64,000 nt of DNA from Shimia marina (GTDB lineage: Bacteria > Pseudomonadota > Alphaproteobacteria > Rhodobacterales > Rhodobacteraceae), in assembly GCF_001458175.1 (NCBI RefSeq), contig NZ_CYPW01000017.1:62001-126000 (forward strand). Direction: 5' to 3'. The notes beneath the pieces were generated by a model, which had not been told where the DNA came from, searched no databases, and was given only the letters and a program-made list of their open reading frames with translations. Made by a program: the position numbers and the translations under genes. Every line of letters begins with the position of its first letter. Positions within the stretch are counted from its first letter, which is position 1. Below, piece after piece: positions 11,079-19,885 of the stretch.

Positions 11079-11126
11079 TTCCCAGATTTCCCATTTGAGG
11101 GGAAGACGTGCAAAATTTTCCCATTT
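11079..11126 (-). promoter_or_regulatory. Repeated ATGGGAAA motifs, possible operator
   Basis: Upstream of the HTH gene the minus strand carries AAATGGGAAA twice (11126-11115 and 11096-11086, about 30 bp apart) and a degenerate copy, CTGGGAAAG, at about 11085-11077. Three direct repeats on one face within 50 bp suggest an operator, possibly autoregulatory. This is inferred from repetition alone. Confidence 0.35.
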
Positions 11127-11434
11127 CTTGAATTACCCTGAATCTGGCATTTGAGAAAGACCGGATGCGTTTCGTCCGGCGGTATCAGTTTCCGGCGGGT
11201 GGGCCGGATTACAGGAAGAGCGCTGCGCAGCCTGTCACCTGCGCCTTGTTCGGCAATTGAGCCGCACGGCCTGACCCTATCATCCCCATTGGCCTTGGCC
11301 ACGATGGGACGGGCCGTGCTTCTGATTTTGTGCAAGACCCACCGCCACCTTACACCCGGCAAACGGGATTGTTTTCGTCCAACAGAACCATCCCCCCCTT
11401 GCGTGACCGGGGCGATGCAGCCTATCAGGCGGCC

Positions 11435-12052
11435 ATGGCCAAGCTCTACTTTCAATACTCGACGATGAACGCCGGCAAATCGACAGTGCTCTTGCAGGCC
11501 TCTCACAATTACCGCGAGCGGGGCATGCGGACCTACCTGCTGACCGCGCGGTTTGACAATCGTGCCGGTGAAGGTCGGATTGCGTCCCGCATTGGAATTT
11601 CAGAACCCGCAGACACCTTTGACGCCACCTCCGATCTCTTTGCTCAGATCAGCGCTCGCCTGTCCCAAGGCCCGCTCGCCTGTGTCTTCATTGATGAAGC
11701 GCAGTTTCTGAGCGAGGCACAGGTCTGGCAACTGGCACGTGCGGTGGACGATCTGAAGGTGCCCGTTATGTGCTATGGGTTGCGCGTGGATTTTCAGGGC
11801 CAGCTTTTCCCAGGCTCCGCGGCATTGCTCGCCTTAGCCGATGAAATGCGGGAGGTGCGCACGATCTGCCATTGCGGTAAGAAAGCCACCATGGTGGTGC
11901 GTCAGGATGAAAGCGGACAGGTGCTTCGAGAGGGCGCACAGGTGCAGATCGGTGGCAATGAAAGCTACGTCTCTCTCTGCCGCCGCCACTGGCGCGAAGC
12001 AATGGAAGACAGCCTCTCAGGTGACAGCGTGGCAGACTTCGCTTCACCCTAA
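11435..12052 (+). CDS. tdk: Thymidine kinase
   Basis: A 205-residue type II thymidine kinase, which phosphorylates thymidine for the pyrimidine salvage pathway. The P-loop STMNAGKS is at residues 9-16, the catalytic base is Glu88 in VFIDEAQF, and the structural zinc site is formed by Cys145, Cys147, Cys182 and His185. The start at 11435 gives MAKLYFQYSTMNAGK, the standard family beginning; the 35 open codons before it are not supported. It ends convergently with the hydroxyacid dehydrogenase gene, with a GC hairpin between them. Confidence 0.95.
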   Translation: MAKLYFQYSTMNAGKSTVLLQASHNYRERGMRTYLLTARFDNRAGEGRIASRIGISEPADTFDATSDLFAQISARLSQGPLACVFIDEAQFLSEAQVWQLARAVDDLKVPVMCYGLRVDFQGQLFPGSAALLALADEMREVRTICHCGKKATMVVRQDESGQVLREGAQVQIGGNESYVSLCRRHWREAMEDSLSGDSVADFASP

Positions 12053-12056
12053 ACAT

Positions 12057-12076
12057 GCGCGCCTCTCAGGGCGCGC
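12057..12076. terminator. Hairpin between convergent genes
   Basis: GCGCGCC-TCTCAG-GGCGCGC forms a perfect 7-bp GC stem in the 29-bp gap between the tdk stop and the stop of the convergent dehydrogenase gene. It could serve both strands, though no T tract follows on either. Confidence 0.45.
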
Positions 12077-12081
12077 TGGTA

Positions 12082-13035
12082 TCACACCTGATTGGGCGGT
12101 GTTTCTCCACGCTCAAAGGCCAGCAAGTTGTCAACGGCCATCATACCCATCTGACTGCGCACCTCCAGTGCGGCCGTGCCCAGATGCGGCAGCAGCGTCA
12201 CCGTATTGAGCTTGCGCAGCGCCTCTGGCACGCGCGGCTCAAACTCATAGACATCCAAGCCAGCCCCTGCAATCTTGCCCGCCTGCAACGCTGCAACCAG
12301 CGCCGCTTCATCCACCACTTCCCCACGGGAAATATTGATGAAATGCGCATGGCTCTGCATGGCCTCAAAAATATCTGCATCAAACAGATGATGCGTTTGC
12401 GCCCCACCGGGAACAGCCGCCACAAGCACATCCACCTGCCCCGCCAGATCCGCGAGGCGCTCCACGCGCGTGGCCTCAAACGGAAGGTCTTTGGCAGAGC
12501 GGTTCCAATATTTCACCGGCATGTTGAAGCCATAATGACACCGGGCCGCGATGGCTTGGCCAATACGGCCCATACCAACAATACCAACGGTTTTCCCCGT
12601 CACATGCAGCCCCAGCATCTGCGTGGGATGCCAGCCCTTCCAACCGCCAGAGCGGACCAACCGCTCCCCTTCGCCTGCACGACGCGCACTCATTAGGATC
12701 AGGGTCAATGCCACATCCGCTGTGGCGTCAGTCACAGCGCCCGGTGTGTTGCTCACCGCAATGCCAGCCGCCTTTGCCGCGGCCACGTCGATGTGATTAT
12801 ACCCCACCCCAAAATTGGCCAAAAGCTTACAACGCGGTGTGTCTACATCTGCAAACACGCCCGCATCAAACACGTCCCCCAAAGTCGGCAAGACAAGATC
12901 AAAGTTGCGCAGCGCATCGCGCAGCTCATCTGACTGCATTGGCAGATTGTTGAGCCGCACAGTGACATGAAACGCGTCGCGAGCGGCAGCCACCACAGCA
13001 TCGGGCAGCGGGCGCGTGATCAACAACCGTTTCAA
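12082..13035 (-). CDS. D-isomer 2-hydroxyacid dehydrogenase (glyoxylate/hydroxypyruvate reductase type)
   Basis: A 317-residue NAD(P)-dependent dehydrogenase. The nucleotide-binding GMGRIG is at residues 154-159, catalytic Arg237 lies in INISRGEVVDE, the Glu is in the YEFEP segment (264-266), and the catalytic His284 is in LLPHLGTA. The sequence type is closest to glyoxylate or hydroxypyruvate reductases, but the exact substrate is not determined. The start is an unusual TTG at 13033-13035. It overlaps the csaA stop as TTGA and has GGAGGG 8 bases upstream, which supports it. It is the last gene of the ybjN-proC-csaA operon. Confidence 0.9.
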   Translation of the reverse strand: MKRLLITRPLPDAVVAAARDAFHVTVRLNNLPMQSDELRDALRNFDLVLPTLGDVFDAGVFADVDTPRCKLLANFGVGYNHIDVAAAKAAGIAVSNTPGAVTDATADVALTLILMSARRAGEGERLVRSGGWKGWHPTQMLGLHVTGKTVGIVGMGRIGQAIAARCHYGFNMPVKYWNRSAKDLPFEATRVERLADLAGQVDVLVAAVPGGAQTHHLFDADIFEAMQSHAHFINISRGEVVDEAALVAALQAGKIAGAGLDVYEFEPRVPEALRKLNTVTLLPHLGTAALEVRSQMGMMAVDNLLAFERGETPPNQV

Positions 13036-13385
13036 TGCAAACGCCCTCCATTAGGCACAACGGCGTCTTTGCGCGTGCCATCCGGCCCGATCAACACGAT
13101 CTCACCGTTTTCATCGGACAGTCCCAGAACCAATATCTCCGACATGAATGTGCCAATCTGGCGCGGCGGGAAGTTCACCACCGCCATCACCTGCTGACCA
13201 ATCAGCCCCTCAGGCGTGTAATGCGCCGTGATCTGCGCCGAGCTTTTGCGCACGCCGATGTCACCGCCAAAATCCACCCAGAGTTTGATCGCCGGTTTAC
13301 GCGCCTCCGGATAGGGCTCCGCCTGCACCACCGTGCCCACGCGGATGTCCACTTTCAGGAAATCCTCAAACGCAATCTCAGCCAT
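13032..13385 (-). CDS. csaA: CsaA-type tRNA-binding protein
   Basis: A 117-residue OB-fold protein of the tRNA-binding domain family (MetRS C-terminal/CsaA). It begins with FEDFLKVDIRVGTV, and the core LKVDIRVG, SSAQIT and VNFPPRQIG segments match the family. CsaA proteins bind tRNA-like RNA and were described as export chaperones in Bacillus; the role in alphaproteobacteria is uncertain. The ATG at 13385 overlaps the proC stop by 8 bp. The C-terminus overlaps the TTG start of the next gene, so translation is coupled on both sides. Confidence 0.92.
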   Translation of the reverse strand: MAEIAFEDFLKVDIRVGTVVQAEPYPEARKPAIKLWVDFGGDIGVRKSSAQITAHYTPEGLIGQQVMAVVNFPPRQIGTFMSEILVLGLSDENGEIVLIGPDGTRKDAVVPNGGRLH

Positions 13386-14193
13386 TGGCCAGCTCCCGGC
13401 TACGGTCGGCAGCGGCCCCAACGGTCTTGATCATCAAGGGAGGCAATCCCACCGCCGGATCCATCAGCACATCAAGGCCTGCCTGCGTTGTGCCATTTGG
13501 GCTGGTCACATTGACGCGCAGTTGCTCAGGTGCCTCCTCGGCCTGCTCTGCCAGCGCGCCTGCGCCCGCTACCGTTGCCTTGGCCAGAGCCATGGCCAAC
13601 TCCGGAGACAGCCCCTGCGCCTCGCCTGCCGCCGCCATACATTCAATCATGTGAAACACATAGGCCGGGCCGGAGCCCGATAGGCCCGTCACCGCATCCA
13701 TCTGGGTTTCCCGCTCAAGACGCACCACCTGCCCAACCGCCTGCAGCAGCGCCTCTGCCGCTTCCAGCCCGGTCAGACCCGCAGGTCCATTACCCACAAT
13801 CGCTGTAATACCCTTGCCCACAGCCGCAGGCGTGTTGGGCATGGCGCGCACAATCGGGGTGAGCGCCCCAAGAATGTCCTCATAGGTGGCAATGGAAATA
13901 CCAGCCGCAACAGACACAAACAGCGTGTCCCCATTGCCCATTTCCTTAAGCACAGGCAGGGCATCGCTCATCATCTGTGGCTTGACCGCAATCAACACCA
14001 CGGCCGGGGCCTGAGGCAAGTCAGCATTCACATGGACGCCGCTTTGGCGCACCCAGTCACTCGGGTTGGGATCCTGCACCCACACAGATGCAGACGGCAG
14101 ACCATCCGCCAGCCACCCCTGCAGCATGGCAGATCCCATCTTGCCGCACCCCAAAAGCACCAGACCGCGCTCGGCAACAAAAGTCATGTCCAT
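13378..14193 (-). CDS. proC: Pyrroline-5-carboxylate reductase
   Basis: A 271-residue ProC, which reduces 1-pyrroline-5-carboxylate to proline using NAD(P)H. The N-terminal Rossmann motif reads LLGCGKMGSAM (residues 13-23). PNTPAAVGKG and the C-terminal signature DAVTGLSGSGPAYVF are well conserved. The ATG at 14191-14193 has AAAGGGGG upstream and was chosen over the longer open frame. It lies 32 bp after ybjN and overlaps csaA, placing it in a four-gene operon. Confidence 0.94.
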   Translation of the reverse strand: MDMTFVAERGLVLLGCGKMGSAMLQGWLADGLPSASVWVQDPNPSDWVRQSGVHVNADLPQAPAVVLIAVKPQMMSDALPVLKEMGNGDTLFVSVAAGISIATYEDILGALTPIVRAMPNTPAAVGKGITAIVGNGPAGLTGLEAAEALLQAVGQVVRLERETQMDAVTGLSGSGPAYVFHMIECMAAAGEAQGLSPELAMALAKATVAGAGALAEQAEEAPEQLRVNVTSPNGTTQAGLDVLMDPAVGLPPLMIKTVGAAADRSRELANG

Positions 14194-14225
14194 GAAAGCC
14201 CCCTTTGTGGTTTTGGGGGCCAGTG

Positions 14226-14726
14226 TTACGCCCGCCCGTAGGCCTCTGCAATGGCTACTTGCATTGCATCTTTCACAGTTCGCTCGCCCCAAACCACAAG
14301 CTGAAAGGCCGGATAAAAGCGCTCTGCATTCTCAATGGCGGTGCGGATCATGGTGTCAATCTGATCCGGGCTCGCCATCTGCCCACCGCTCAACACAAGA
14401 CCATAGCGATAGATCATCAGCTTCTGCTGCTCCCAATAGGTGAAAGCCCCGCCCCAGCATTCGTCATTCACCGCATTGAGCGCCTCATAGAGCTGCGGCA
14501 GCTTGCTGCGCGGCGGCTCTGCCTCATAGGAACAGACCATCCGCAGGGTCTCATCGAAGGCGGACCAAGCCAGAGTGATCGAATAGGTCTTCCACTGGCC
14601 TTCCACGGCCATAGCGATCTGATCATCTGCAATCCGGTCGAAGTTCCAGTCGCGCCCCTCGGCGAGATGCTCCACGATGTCGATCGGGTGCAAATCTTCC
14701 TCAAGAAACTGTTCTGATAATGCCAT
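14226..14726 (-). CDS. YbjN domain-containing protein
   Basis: A 166-residue acidic cytoplasmic protein of the YbjN/DUF1790 family. It has a two-layer fold whose core here includes WKTYSITLAWSAFDETLRMVC and PQLYEALNAVNDECWGGAFT. Family members act as small regulatory or chaperone-like proteins, and in E. coli ybjN affects motility and stress responses. The specific role here is unknown. It is the first gene of the operon with proC, csaA and the hydroxyacid dehydrogenase. Its upstream region contains three DnaA boxes, so DnaA could influence expression of the operon. Confidence 0.85.
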   Translation of the reverse strand: MALSEQFLEEDLHPIDIVEHLAEGRDWNFDRIADDQIAMAVEGQWKTYSITLAWSAFDETLRMVCSYEAEPPRSKLPQLYEALNAVNDECWGGAFTYWEQQKLMIYRYGLVLSGGQMASPDQIDTMIRTAIENAERFYPAFQLVVWGERTVKDAMQVAIAEAYGRA

Positions 14727-14796
14727 AGCGCCACCTCATTTATCTGCACGCTATGGGATTGGCAGCTCCCTAGCGCTTGGTGTCTGCTCTAGGGCC

Positions 14797-14892
14797 TGTG
14801 GATAACTCGACCCCCCTAACAACATATGGTGGTGCGCCGACTCATCAGTGTAAAGCAAAATATCTGTGGATAACGCAATAAGTTGTGGATTA
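14797..14892 (-). promoter_or_regulatory. Cluster of three DnaA boxes
   Basis: TGTGGATAA, the complement of the consensus DnaA box TTATCCACA, occurs perfectly at 14797-14805 and 14865-14873. A one-mismatch copy (TGTGGATTA) is at 14884-14892. All three point the same way and lie in a locally AT-rich 260-bp gap between ybjN and the PhzF-like gene. This may be a DnaA-regulated promoter, a DnaA-titrating site or part of a replication origin; the sequence alone does not decide. Confidence 0.6.
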
Positions 14893-14989
14893 CTATACCT
14901 TAAGCACAAGTCTTCGCCAGATGGGCGCAGGCCCCTAGAACGACTGTGTCCGGCACCCTAAATACCTCCAATTTAAAGGACTTCAGGCC

Positions 14990-15817
14990 ATGCCCCGCAG
15001 CTTTGCATTCGCGCAGGTGGATGTCTTCACCGACACGCCAACATGTGGCAACCCGTTGGCGGTGGTGCATGGTGCAGCGGCTTTGTGCGACACACAGATG
15101 GCGCAGCTGGCGCATTGGACCAACCTCAGCGAAACCAGCTTTCTGCTGCCCCCGAGCACGCCAGAGGCCGACTATGGCCTGCGCATCTTTACGCCAACGC
15201 AAGAGCTGCCGTTTGCCGGGCATCCCACATTGGGGAGCTGTCACGCATGGCTCACGGCAGGAGGGCAGCCCAAAGGCCACGATATAGTGCAAGACTGCGC
15301 CGCTGGGTTGATCCGCATCCGTCCGGACGCTCAAAAGCTCTTCTTCACGGCGCCACCTCTGTTGCGCAGCGGGCCTTTGGCGCAAGATCTTGTCGCGCGC
15401 GCCTGCGCTGGTCTTGGCCTCGATACCGCAGAACTCGCCGCGTCGGCCTGGGTCGACAATGGCCCCGGCTGGGCCGCGCTTCTGCTCAACGATCACAGCC
15501 GCGCCATGGCGCTCACACCCGATTACGCGATCCTCAACGGCATGCGCATTGGCATTGTCGCGCCCTCACCAGAGGCCGGGATTGATTTTGAAGTGCGCGG
15601 CTTTTCCGCTGGCGGATTTGAAGATCCGGTGACCGGCAGCCTGAATGCCGGTATTGCCCAATGGCTGATCTCAGCAGACATCGCCCCCACCCAATATGTG
15701 GCCGCACAGGGCACCGCTCTTGGCCGCAAGGGCCGCGTGCATGTGGTGCAGGAGGGCAGAGAAATCTGGGTGGGTGGCGCAGTGCAGAGCTGCATTGAGG
15801 GCACAATCACGCTGTAG
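14990..15817 (+). CDS. PhzF family isomerase-like protein
   Basis: A 275-residue protein of the PhzF/diaminopimelate-epimerase-fold family. It contains GNPLAVV at residues 20-26, the catalytic glutamate Glu48 in NLSETSFL, LPFAGHPTLG around 74-83 and the C-terminal RGFSAGGFEDPVTGSLN. The family's best-known member isomerises DHHA in phenazine synthesis, but most members, including those outside phz clusters like this one, have unknown substrates. No phenazine gene is nearby. It starts with MPRSFAFAQVDVFTDTP, which is typical. Confidence 0.88.
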   Translation: MPRSFAFAQVDVFTDTPTCGNPLAVVHGAAALCDTQMAQLAHWTNLSETSFLLPPSTPEADYGLRIFTPTQELPFAGHPTLGSCHAWLTAGGQPKGHDIVQDCAAGLIRIRPDAQKLFFTAPPLLRSGPLAQDLVARACAGLGLDTAELAASAWVDNGPGWAALLLNDHSRAMALTPDYAILNGMRIGIVAPSPEAGIDFEVRGFSAGGFEDPVTGSLNAGIAQWLISADIAPTQYVAAQGTALGRKGRVHVVQEGREIWVGGAVQSCIEGTITL

Positions 15818-15824
15818 ACGCCAA

Positions 15825-15852
15825 AGAAAAAGGCCAACCCGAAGGCCAGCCT
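15825..15852 (-). terminator. Rho-independent terminator of ubiK
   Basis: On the minus strand AGGCTGGCC-TTCG-GGTTGGCCT forms a 9-bp stem (with wobble pairs) around a UUCG loop. A T-rich run, TTTTCTTT, follows. It lies 28 bp after the ubiK stop. Confidence 0.8.
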
Positions 15853-15879
15853 CTCGTCGACTCAAAAACCGCTTGTGGC

Positions 15880-16119
15880 TTACTTGCCTTCCAGCGCTTC
15901 AATGCGGGCCTTGAGCGCTTCGTTTTCTTCGCGTGCCTTCTGCGCCATGGCACGCACCGCGTCAAATTCCTCGCGGGTCACGAAATCACGGTCCGCCAAC
16001 CAGCGGTCCATCAGCGATTTCATCGCGTTTTCGGCCTCGTCCTTGGCACCCTGCGCCACGCCCATGGCATTGGTCATCAACTGGGACATATCATCCATGA
16101 ACTTGTTCCGGGTTTGCAT
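15880..16119 (-). CDS. ubiK: UbiK-family ubiquinone biosynthesis accessory factor
   Basis: A 79-residue protein of the YqiC/BMFP family. It has an amphipathic N-terminal helix (MDDMSQLMTNAMGVAQG) and a C-terminal coiled coil (about 50-79, KAREENEALKARIEALEGK). UbiK assists the soluble ubiquinone-hydroxylating complex and binds lipids in E. coli. The invariant-looking FVTREEFDAV segment at about 46-55 is present. GGAGAG precedes the ATG by 4-5 bases. It is divergent from lgt, an arrangement seen in related genomes. A good terminator follows. Confidence 0.88.
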   Translation of the reverse strand: MQTRNKFMDDMSQLMTNAMGVAQGAKDEAENAMKSLMDRWLADRDFVTREEFDAVRAMAQKAREENEALKARIEALEGK

Positions 16120-16240
16120 CGCACTCTCCGCTAAATGATCCTGCCCCCTATATGGGCACCAAGCCGCTCAGACACAAGGTTGACTTTGTCGCGCCACCAA
16201 GGCCACTTGTGGCGCAAATCCATAAGCCCGCGAGCCGCTC

Positions 16241-17110
16241 ATGCCATTTCCCAATATTTCGCCAGAGATCTTCTCGATTTCGCTCTTTGGTATGGAATTT
16301 GCCCTGCGCTGGTATGCGCTGGCCTATATCGTTGGCATCCTGATCGGCTGGCGCATTGTAGTGGCCACGGTCAAACGCGCAGCGCTCTGGCCCAATGACA
16401 CCGCCCCGATCACCCCCCGTCAGGTCGAGGACTTGCTCAGCTGGGTGATCATTGGCGTGATCGCCGGCGGGCGTCTGGGCTATGTGATCTTTTACAAGCC
16501 GGCTTTCTACATCGCCAACCCCGCCGACATCATTCGCATCTGGGACGGCGGCATGTCCTTTCACGGCGGCATGCTGGGGGTGATCCTCGCAGGCTGGCTG
16601 TATTGTCGCAAATACGACCTGCGCCCGCTTCAGGTGGGGGATGCCATGGCCCTTGGCGTGCCTATTGGCCTGTTCCTTGGGCGCATTGCCAATTTCATCA
16701 ATGCCGAACTCTGGGGACGCCCCACCGATCTGCCATGGGGCGTGGTCTTCCCCGGCTATGCCGCACAGGACTGCGGTCAGCTTGTCGGCCTCTGCGCACG
16801 TCACCCCTCACAGCTTTACGAGGCGCTGATGGAAGGGCTGGTCCTTGGCGCAGTGATGCTCTACCTCGCCTATCGTCGCGGCGCGCTCAAACATCCCGGC
16901 ACCCTGATTGGCGTGTTTTTGATGGGCTACGGCAGCGCGCGTTTTATTGTTGAATTCTTCCGCCAGCCGGATGCGCAGTTTATCTCTGAGGGCAACCCGC
17001 TGGGCCTCGCCCTGCACATCGGAGGCTATGGTTGCACCATGGGTCAGCTCCTATCGCTGCCGATGATCGCCCTTGGCCTTTACCTCGTGATCCGCGCGCG
17101 CCGCACATGA
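16241..17110 (+). CDS. lgt: Prolipoprotein diacylglyceryl transferase
   Basis: A 289-residue inner-membrane enzyme that transfers diacylglycerol from phosphatidylglycerol to the lipobox cysteine of prolipoproteins, the first step of lipoprotein maturation. His108 in MSFHGGMLG and Arg148 in the GRIANFIN signature (147-154) correspond to known essential residues, and about seven membrane helices are apparent. The stop overlaps the start of the next gene as ATGA, beginning a coupled three-gene unit lgt-midA-pgeF. Confidence 0.96.
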   Translation: MPFPNISPEIFSISLFGMEFALRWYALAYIVGILIGWRIVVATVKRAALWPNDTAPITPRQVEDLLSWVIIGVIAGGRLGYVIFYKPAFYIANPADIIRIWDGGMSFHGGMLGVILAGWLYCRKYDLRPLQVGDAMALGVPIGLFLGRIANFINAELWGRPTDLPWGVVFPGYAAQDCGQLVGLCARHPSQLYEALMEGLVLGAVMLYLAYRRGALKHPGTLIGVFLMGYGSARFIVEFFRQPDAQFISEGNPLGLALHIGGYGCTMGQLLSLPMIALGLYLVIRARRT

Positions 17111-18165
17111 CAGGGCTCACGCAACATCTGCTGGCCCGCATTGAGGCCCACGGCCCGATGACTGTGGCTGATTTCATGACAGAGGCGCTGCTGCACCCCA
17201 CTCTGGGCTATTACACCACGCGCGATCCTTTGGGGGCGGCGGGCGATTTCACCACCGCGCCAGAAATCAGCCAGATGTTTGGCGAGCTCATCGGGCTTGC
17301 CTTGGCGCAAACTTGGCTGGATCAGGGGGCCCCCGCGCCTTTCACCCTCGCAGAATTGGGCCCCGGTCGCGGCACGCTCATGGCGGACATCCTGCGCGCC
17401 ACCCGCGCCGTGCCCGGCTTTCACGCCGCCGCAGAGCTGCATCTGGTTGAGGCCTCCCCCACCCTACGCAGAAAACAACGCAATACCATCCCGACCGAGA
17501 TCACCCATCACGACACCATCGACACAGTACCCCAACAGCCGCTGTTTCTGGTGGCCAATGAGTTCTTCGACGCCCTGCCCATCCGCCAGTTCCAACGCGG
17601 ACCCACCGGCTGGCATGAGCGCCTGATCGCCATGCGCGACGGCGCGCTGAGCTTTGCCTTTGGCCCCGAATTGCCACAGCCGCAGCTCGAACACCGGCTG
17701 AGCGACACCACACAGGATATGATCGTGGAAACCTGCGCGCCTGCTCTGGGGGTTGCTTCCGAGATTGGCGCGCGCCTGCGCGATCATGGCGGCGCGGCCC
17801 TGATCATCGATTATGGCGATTGGCGCTCCAAGGGGGATACGCTTCAGGCCCTGAAAAACCATACCTTTATTGCGCCTTTGGAAGCGCCCGGAGAGAGCGA
17901 TCTCACGGCGCATGTGGATTTTGAAGCTCTCGCGCAGGCCGCGCCCTGTGCCCATGCCAAGCTGACCCCACAGGGCGTCTTTCTGGAACACCTCGGCATC
18001 ACCCCCCGCGCGCAATCCCTGGTCCCCCACCTCACGGGGGCCGCTCTGGAAAGTCATATCGCGGCGCATCGGCGCTTGACGCATCCAGAGGAAATGGGAA
18101 ACCTGTTCAAAGTGCTCGCTCTCTTCCCCAAGACCTGCACACCCCCACCAGGATGCCTGACATGA
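17107..18165 (+). CDS. MidA/NDUFAF7-family SAM-dependent methyltransferase (DUF185)
   Basis: A 352-residue class I methyltransferase of the DUF185 family, whose mitochondrial relative NDUFAF7 dimethylates an arginine of a complex I subunit. The SAM-binding motif ELGPGRGT lies at residues 83-90, and a conserved N-terminal [19 protein letters not shown] begins the domain. The bacterial target is not established. The ATG at 17107 overlaps the lgt stop (ATGA), and its own stop overlaps the start of pgeF in the same way, which fixes both boundaries. Confidence 0.92.
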   Translation: MTGLTQHLLARIEAHGPMTVADFMTEALLHPTLGYYTTRDPLGAAGDFTTAPEISQMFGELIGLALAQTWLDQGAPAPFTLAELGPGRGTLMADILRATRAVPGFHAAAELHLVEASPTLRRKQRNTIPTEITHHDTIDTVPQQPLFLVANEFFDALPIRQFQRGPTGWHERLIAMRDGALSFAFGPELPQPQLEHRLSDTTQDMIVETCAPALGVASEIGARLRDHGGAALIIDYGDWRSKGDTLQALKNHTFIAPLEAPGESDLTAHVDFEALAQAAPCAHAKLTPQGVFLEHLGITPRAQSLVPHLTGAALESHIAAHRRLTHPEEMGNLFKVLALFPKTCTPPPGCLT

Positions 18166-18920
18166 CGCTTGAGATTCTCACCTCTGATCTGCTTGCCCCT
18201 CTGCACCACGGGTTCTTCACCCGACGCGGCGGAGCCTCCTCCGGTGTTTTTCACGGCCTCAACTGTGGCACCGGCAGCTCTGATCAGTCTGAAATTGTCG
18301 CCATAAATCGCCAACGCGTGGCCGACGCCATGCAGGTGACCCCCGCCCACCTGACAGGGGTGCATCAATACCACTCTGCCGACGTGCATATCGCCGTCGC
18401 GCCACTGACCGGAGAACGCCCCCGCGCGGATGCTCTTGTGACAGCCACGCCCGGTCTGGCCCTGTCGATTCTCACCGCCGATTGTCAGCCGGTTCTCTTT
18501 GCCGACGCGGAGGCCGGTGTGGTCGGTGCGGCCCATGCCGGATGGCAAGGTGCTTTGGGCGGCGTCTTGGAGGCCACGCTGGAGGCCATGGAAACCCTCG
18601 GAGCCAGCCGCGCCAACACCCACGCCGTCATTGGCCCCTGCATCAGCCAATCCGCCTATGAAGTGGGCCCGGAATTCCTGGATCGCTTTTTGGCGCAGGA
18701 CGCAGACAATCACCGTTTCTTTGCTCAAGGCACAGGGGATCGCCTGTTGTTTGACCTGCCCGGCTACGGGCTGCACCGGCTGCACAGCGCGGGCATCGGA
18801 CAGGCGGAATGGACCCGCCACTGCACCTATTCCGACCCGGATCGTTTCTATTCTTACCGCCGCACCACCCATGCGAAAGAAGCGGATTATGGCCGGTTGA
18901 TTTCCTGCATCCGCCTGTAA
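18162..18920 (+). CDS. pgeF: Peptidoglycan editing factor PgeF (YfiH/DUF152)
   Basis: A 252-residue YfiH-type protein, originally called a multicopper polyphenol oxidase and later linked in E. coli to clearing incorrectly amidated peptidoglycan precursors. Conserved residues are His71 in TGVHQYHSADVH, Cys108 in ILTADCQPVLF and His125 in GAAHAGWQG, which form the metal site. GGLNCGTG-type and DRFYSYRR segments are also present. The start at 18162 overlaps the previous stop (ATGA); an ATG three codons earlier is possible. It is the last gene of the lgt unit. Confidence 0.92.
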   Translation: MTLEILTSDLLAPLHHGFFTRRGGASSGVFHGLNCGTGSSDQSEIVAINRQRVADAMQVTPAHLTGVHQYHSADVHIAVAPLTGERPRADALVTATPGLALSILTADCQPVLFADAEAGVVGAAHAGWQGALGGVLEATLEAMETLGASRANTHAVIGPCISQSAYEVGPEFLDRFLAQDADNHRFFAQGTGDRLLFDLPGYGLHRLHSAGIGQAEWTRHCTYSDPDRFYSYRRTTHAKEADYGRLISCIRL

Positions 18921-19080
18921 GTTAAAGGCTTTTCAAGACCCGCCAAAGTGTCGCGACATTTTCCTTAAATCTGACCAATCCTGCCGCATCTGCGCCGCAT
19001 TTCCCAACGAGACTGATCGCAAGTTGGAAACAATCGGCCCGTAGAACACTGCAAAGAGGCCAGAGCCCAGGAGAGCAGAC

Positions 19081-19221
19081 ATGAAAACTCAAAGCCGCTT
19101 CATCAAATCCGTGGTTGCCGCATCCAAGGCCGATACGCCGCAAATGCCATGGGCCCGCGGCACACGCCGCGCCGCCTTTATTGCCAAGCGCAAAGGGGCC
19201 ATCCTCAAGCGAGCCGCCTGA
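19081..19221 (+). CDS. Small basic protein, 46 residues, function unknown
   Basis: A 46-residue, strongly basic protein (MKTQSRFIKSVVAASKAD at the start, then PWARGTRRAAFIAKRKGA). It has its own gene: AGGAGAG lies 6 bases before the ATG, and a rho-independent terminator begins 37 bp after the TGA. The arginine/lysine-rich, alanine-rich sequence with a central MPWARG turn suggests a nucleic-acid- or ribosome-associated peptide. I know of similar short proteins in Roseobacter-group genomes but no function. It stands alone between pgeF and purE. Confidence 0.8.
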   Translation: MKTQSRFIKSVVAASKADTPQMPWARGTRRAAFIAKRKGAILKRAA

Positions 19222-19258
19222 GGCCACAGATCTCCCCGACCCCTCGTTTTTCGCAAAG

Positions 19259-19290
19259 CATCCTGCCCTCCAGCAGGATGTTTTTGCGTT
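19259..19290 (+). terminator. Rho-independent terminator of the 46-residue gene
   Basis: CATCCTGC-CCTCCA-GCAGGATG, a perfect 8-bp stem (19259-19280), is followed directly by TTTTTGCGTTTT. This is one of the clearest terminators in the window, and it confirms that the small upstream gene has its own transcript end. Confidence 0.88.
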
Positions 19291-19393
19291 TTGCACAAAC
19301 ATCCTGCGCACAGGCTGTCAAAACCCTGCGCCGCATTGCTTAAATCCCTGAACCGTCTATAACCCTCGCCAAATTCCCATCTCAGAGGCGCAT

Positions 19394-19885
19394 ATGACGG
19401 ACACACCTCAAGTTGGCATCATTATGGGCAGCCAGTCGGATTGGCCCACGATGAAAGAAGCCGCCACCATCCTCGAAGAGCTCGGCATTTCCTACGAGAA
19501 GAAAATTGTCTCCGCCCACCGCACGCCAGATCGCCTCTGGGCCTATGGCAAAGCGGCTGCAGATCGCGGGCTGCAGGTGATCATTGCAGGCGCAGGCGGG
19601 GCCGCCCATCTGCCCGGCATGATGGCCTCCAAGACCCGTGTGCCCGTGGTGGGCGTGCCAGTGCAAACCCGCGCCCTGTCTGGTGTCGACAGCCTCTATT
19701 CCATTGTGCAGATGCCCAAAGGTTTCCCCGTGGCCACCATGGCCATAGGTGCAGCGGGTGCCGCCAATGCGGGCCTGATGGCCGCAGGCATTCTGGCGCT
19801 ACAGGATGCGGATCTGGCCACCCGCCTTGATGCCTGGCGCGACGCGCTGTCTGCCTCTATCCCGGATGAGCCCCAAGATGACTGA
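19394..19885 (+). CDS. purE: 5-(carboxyamino)imidazole ribonucleotide mutase
   Basis: A 163-residue class I PurE, which converts N5-CAIR to CAIR in purine synthesis. GSQSDW (12-17), the catalytic-loop SAHRTP with His42, and [11 protein letters not shown] are all present. It is coupled to purK: the purK ATG lies inside the last codons of purE (8-bp overlap). The pair forms the usual two-gene operon of the bacterial carboxylation step. Confidence 0.96.
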   Translation: MTDTPQVGIIMGSQSDWPTMKEAATILEELGISYEKKIVSAHRTPDRLWAYGKAAADRGLQVIIAGAGGAAHLPGMMASKTRVPVVGVPVQTRALSGVDSLYSIVQMPKGFPVATMAIGAAGAANAGLMAAGILALQDADLATRLDAWRDALSASIPDEPQDD

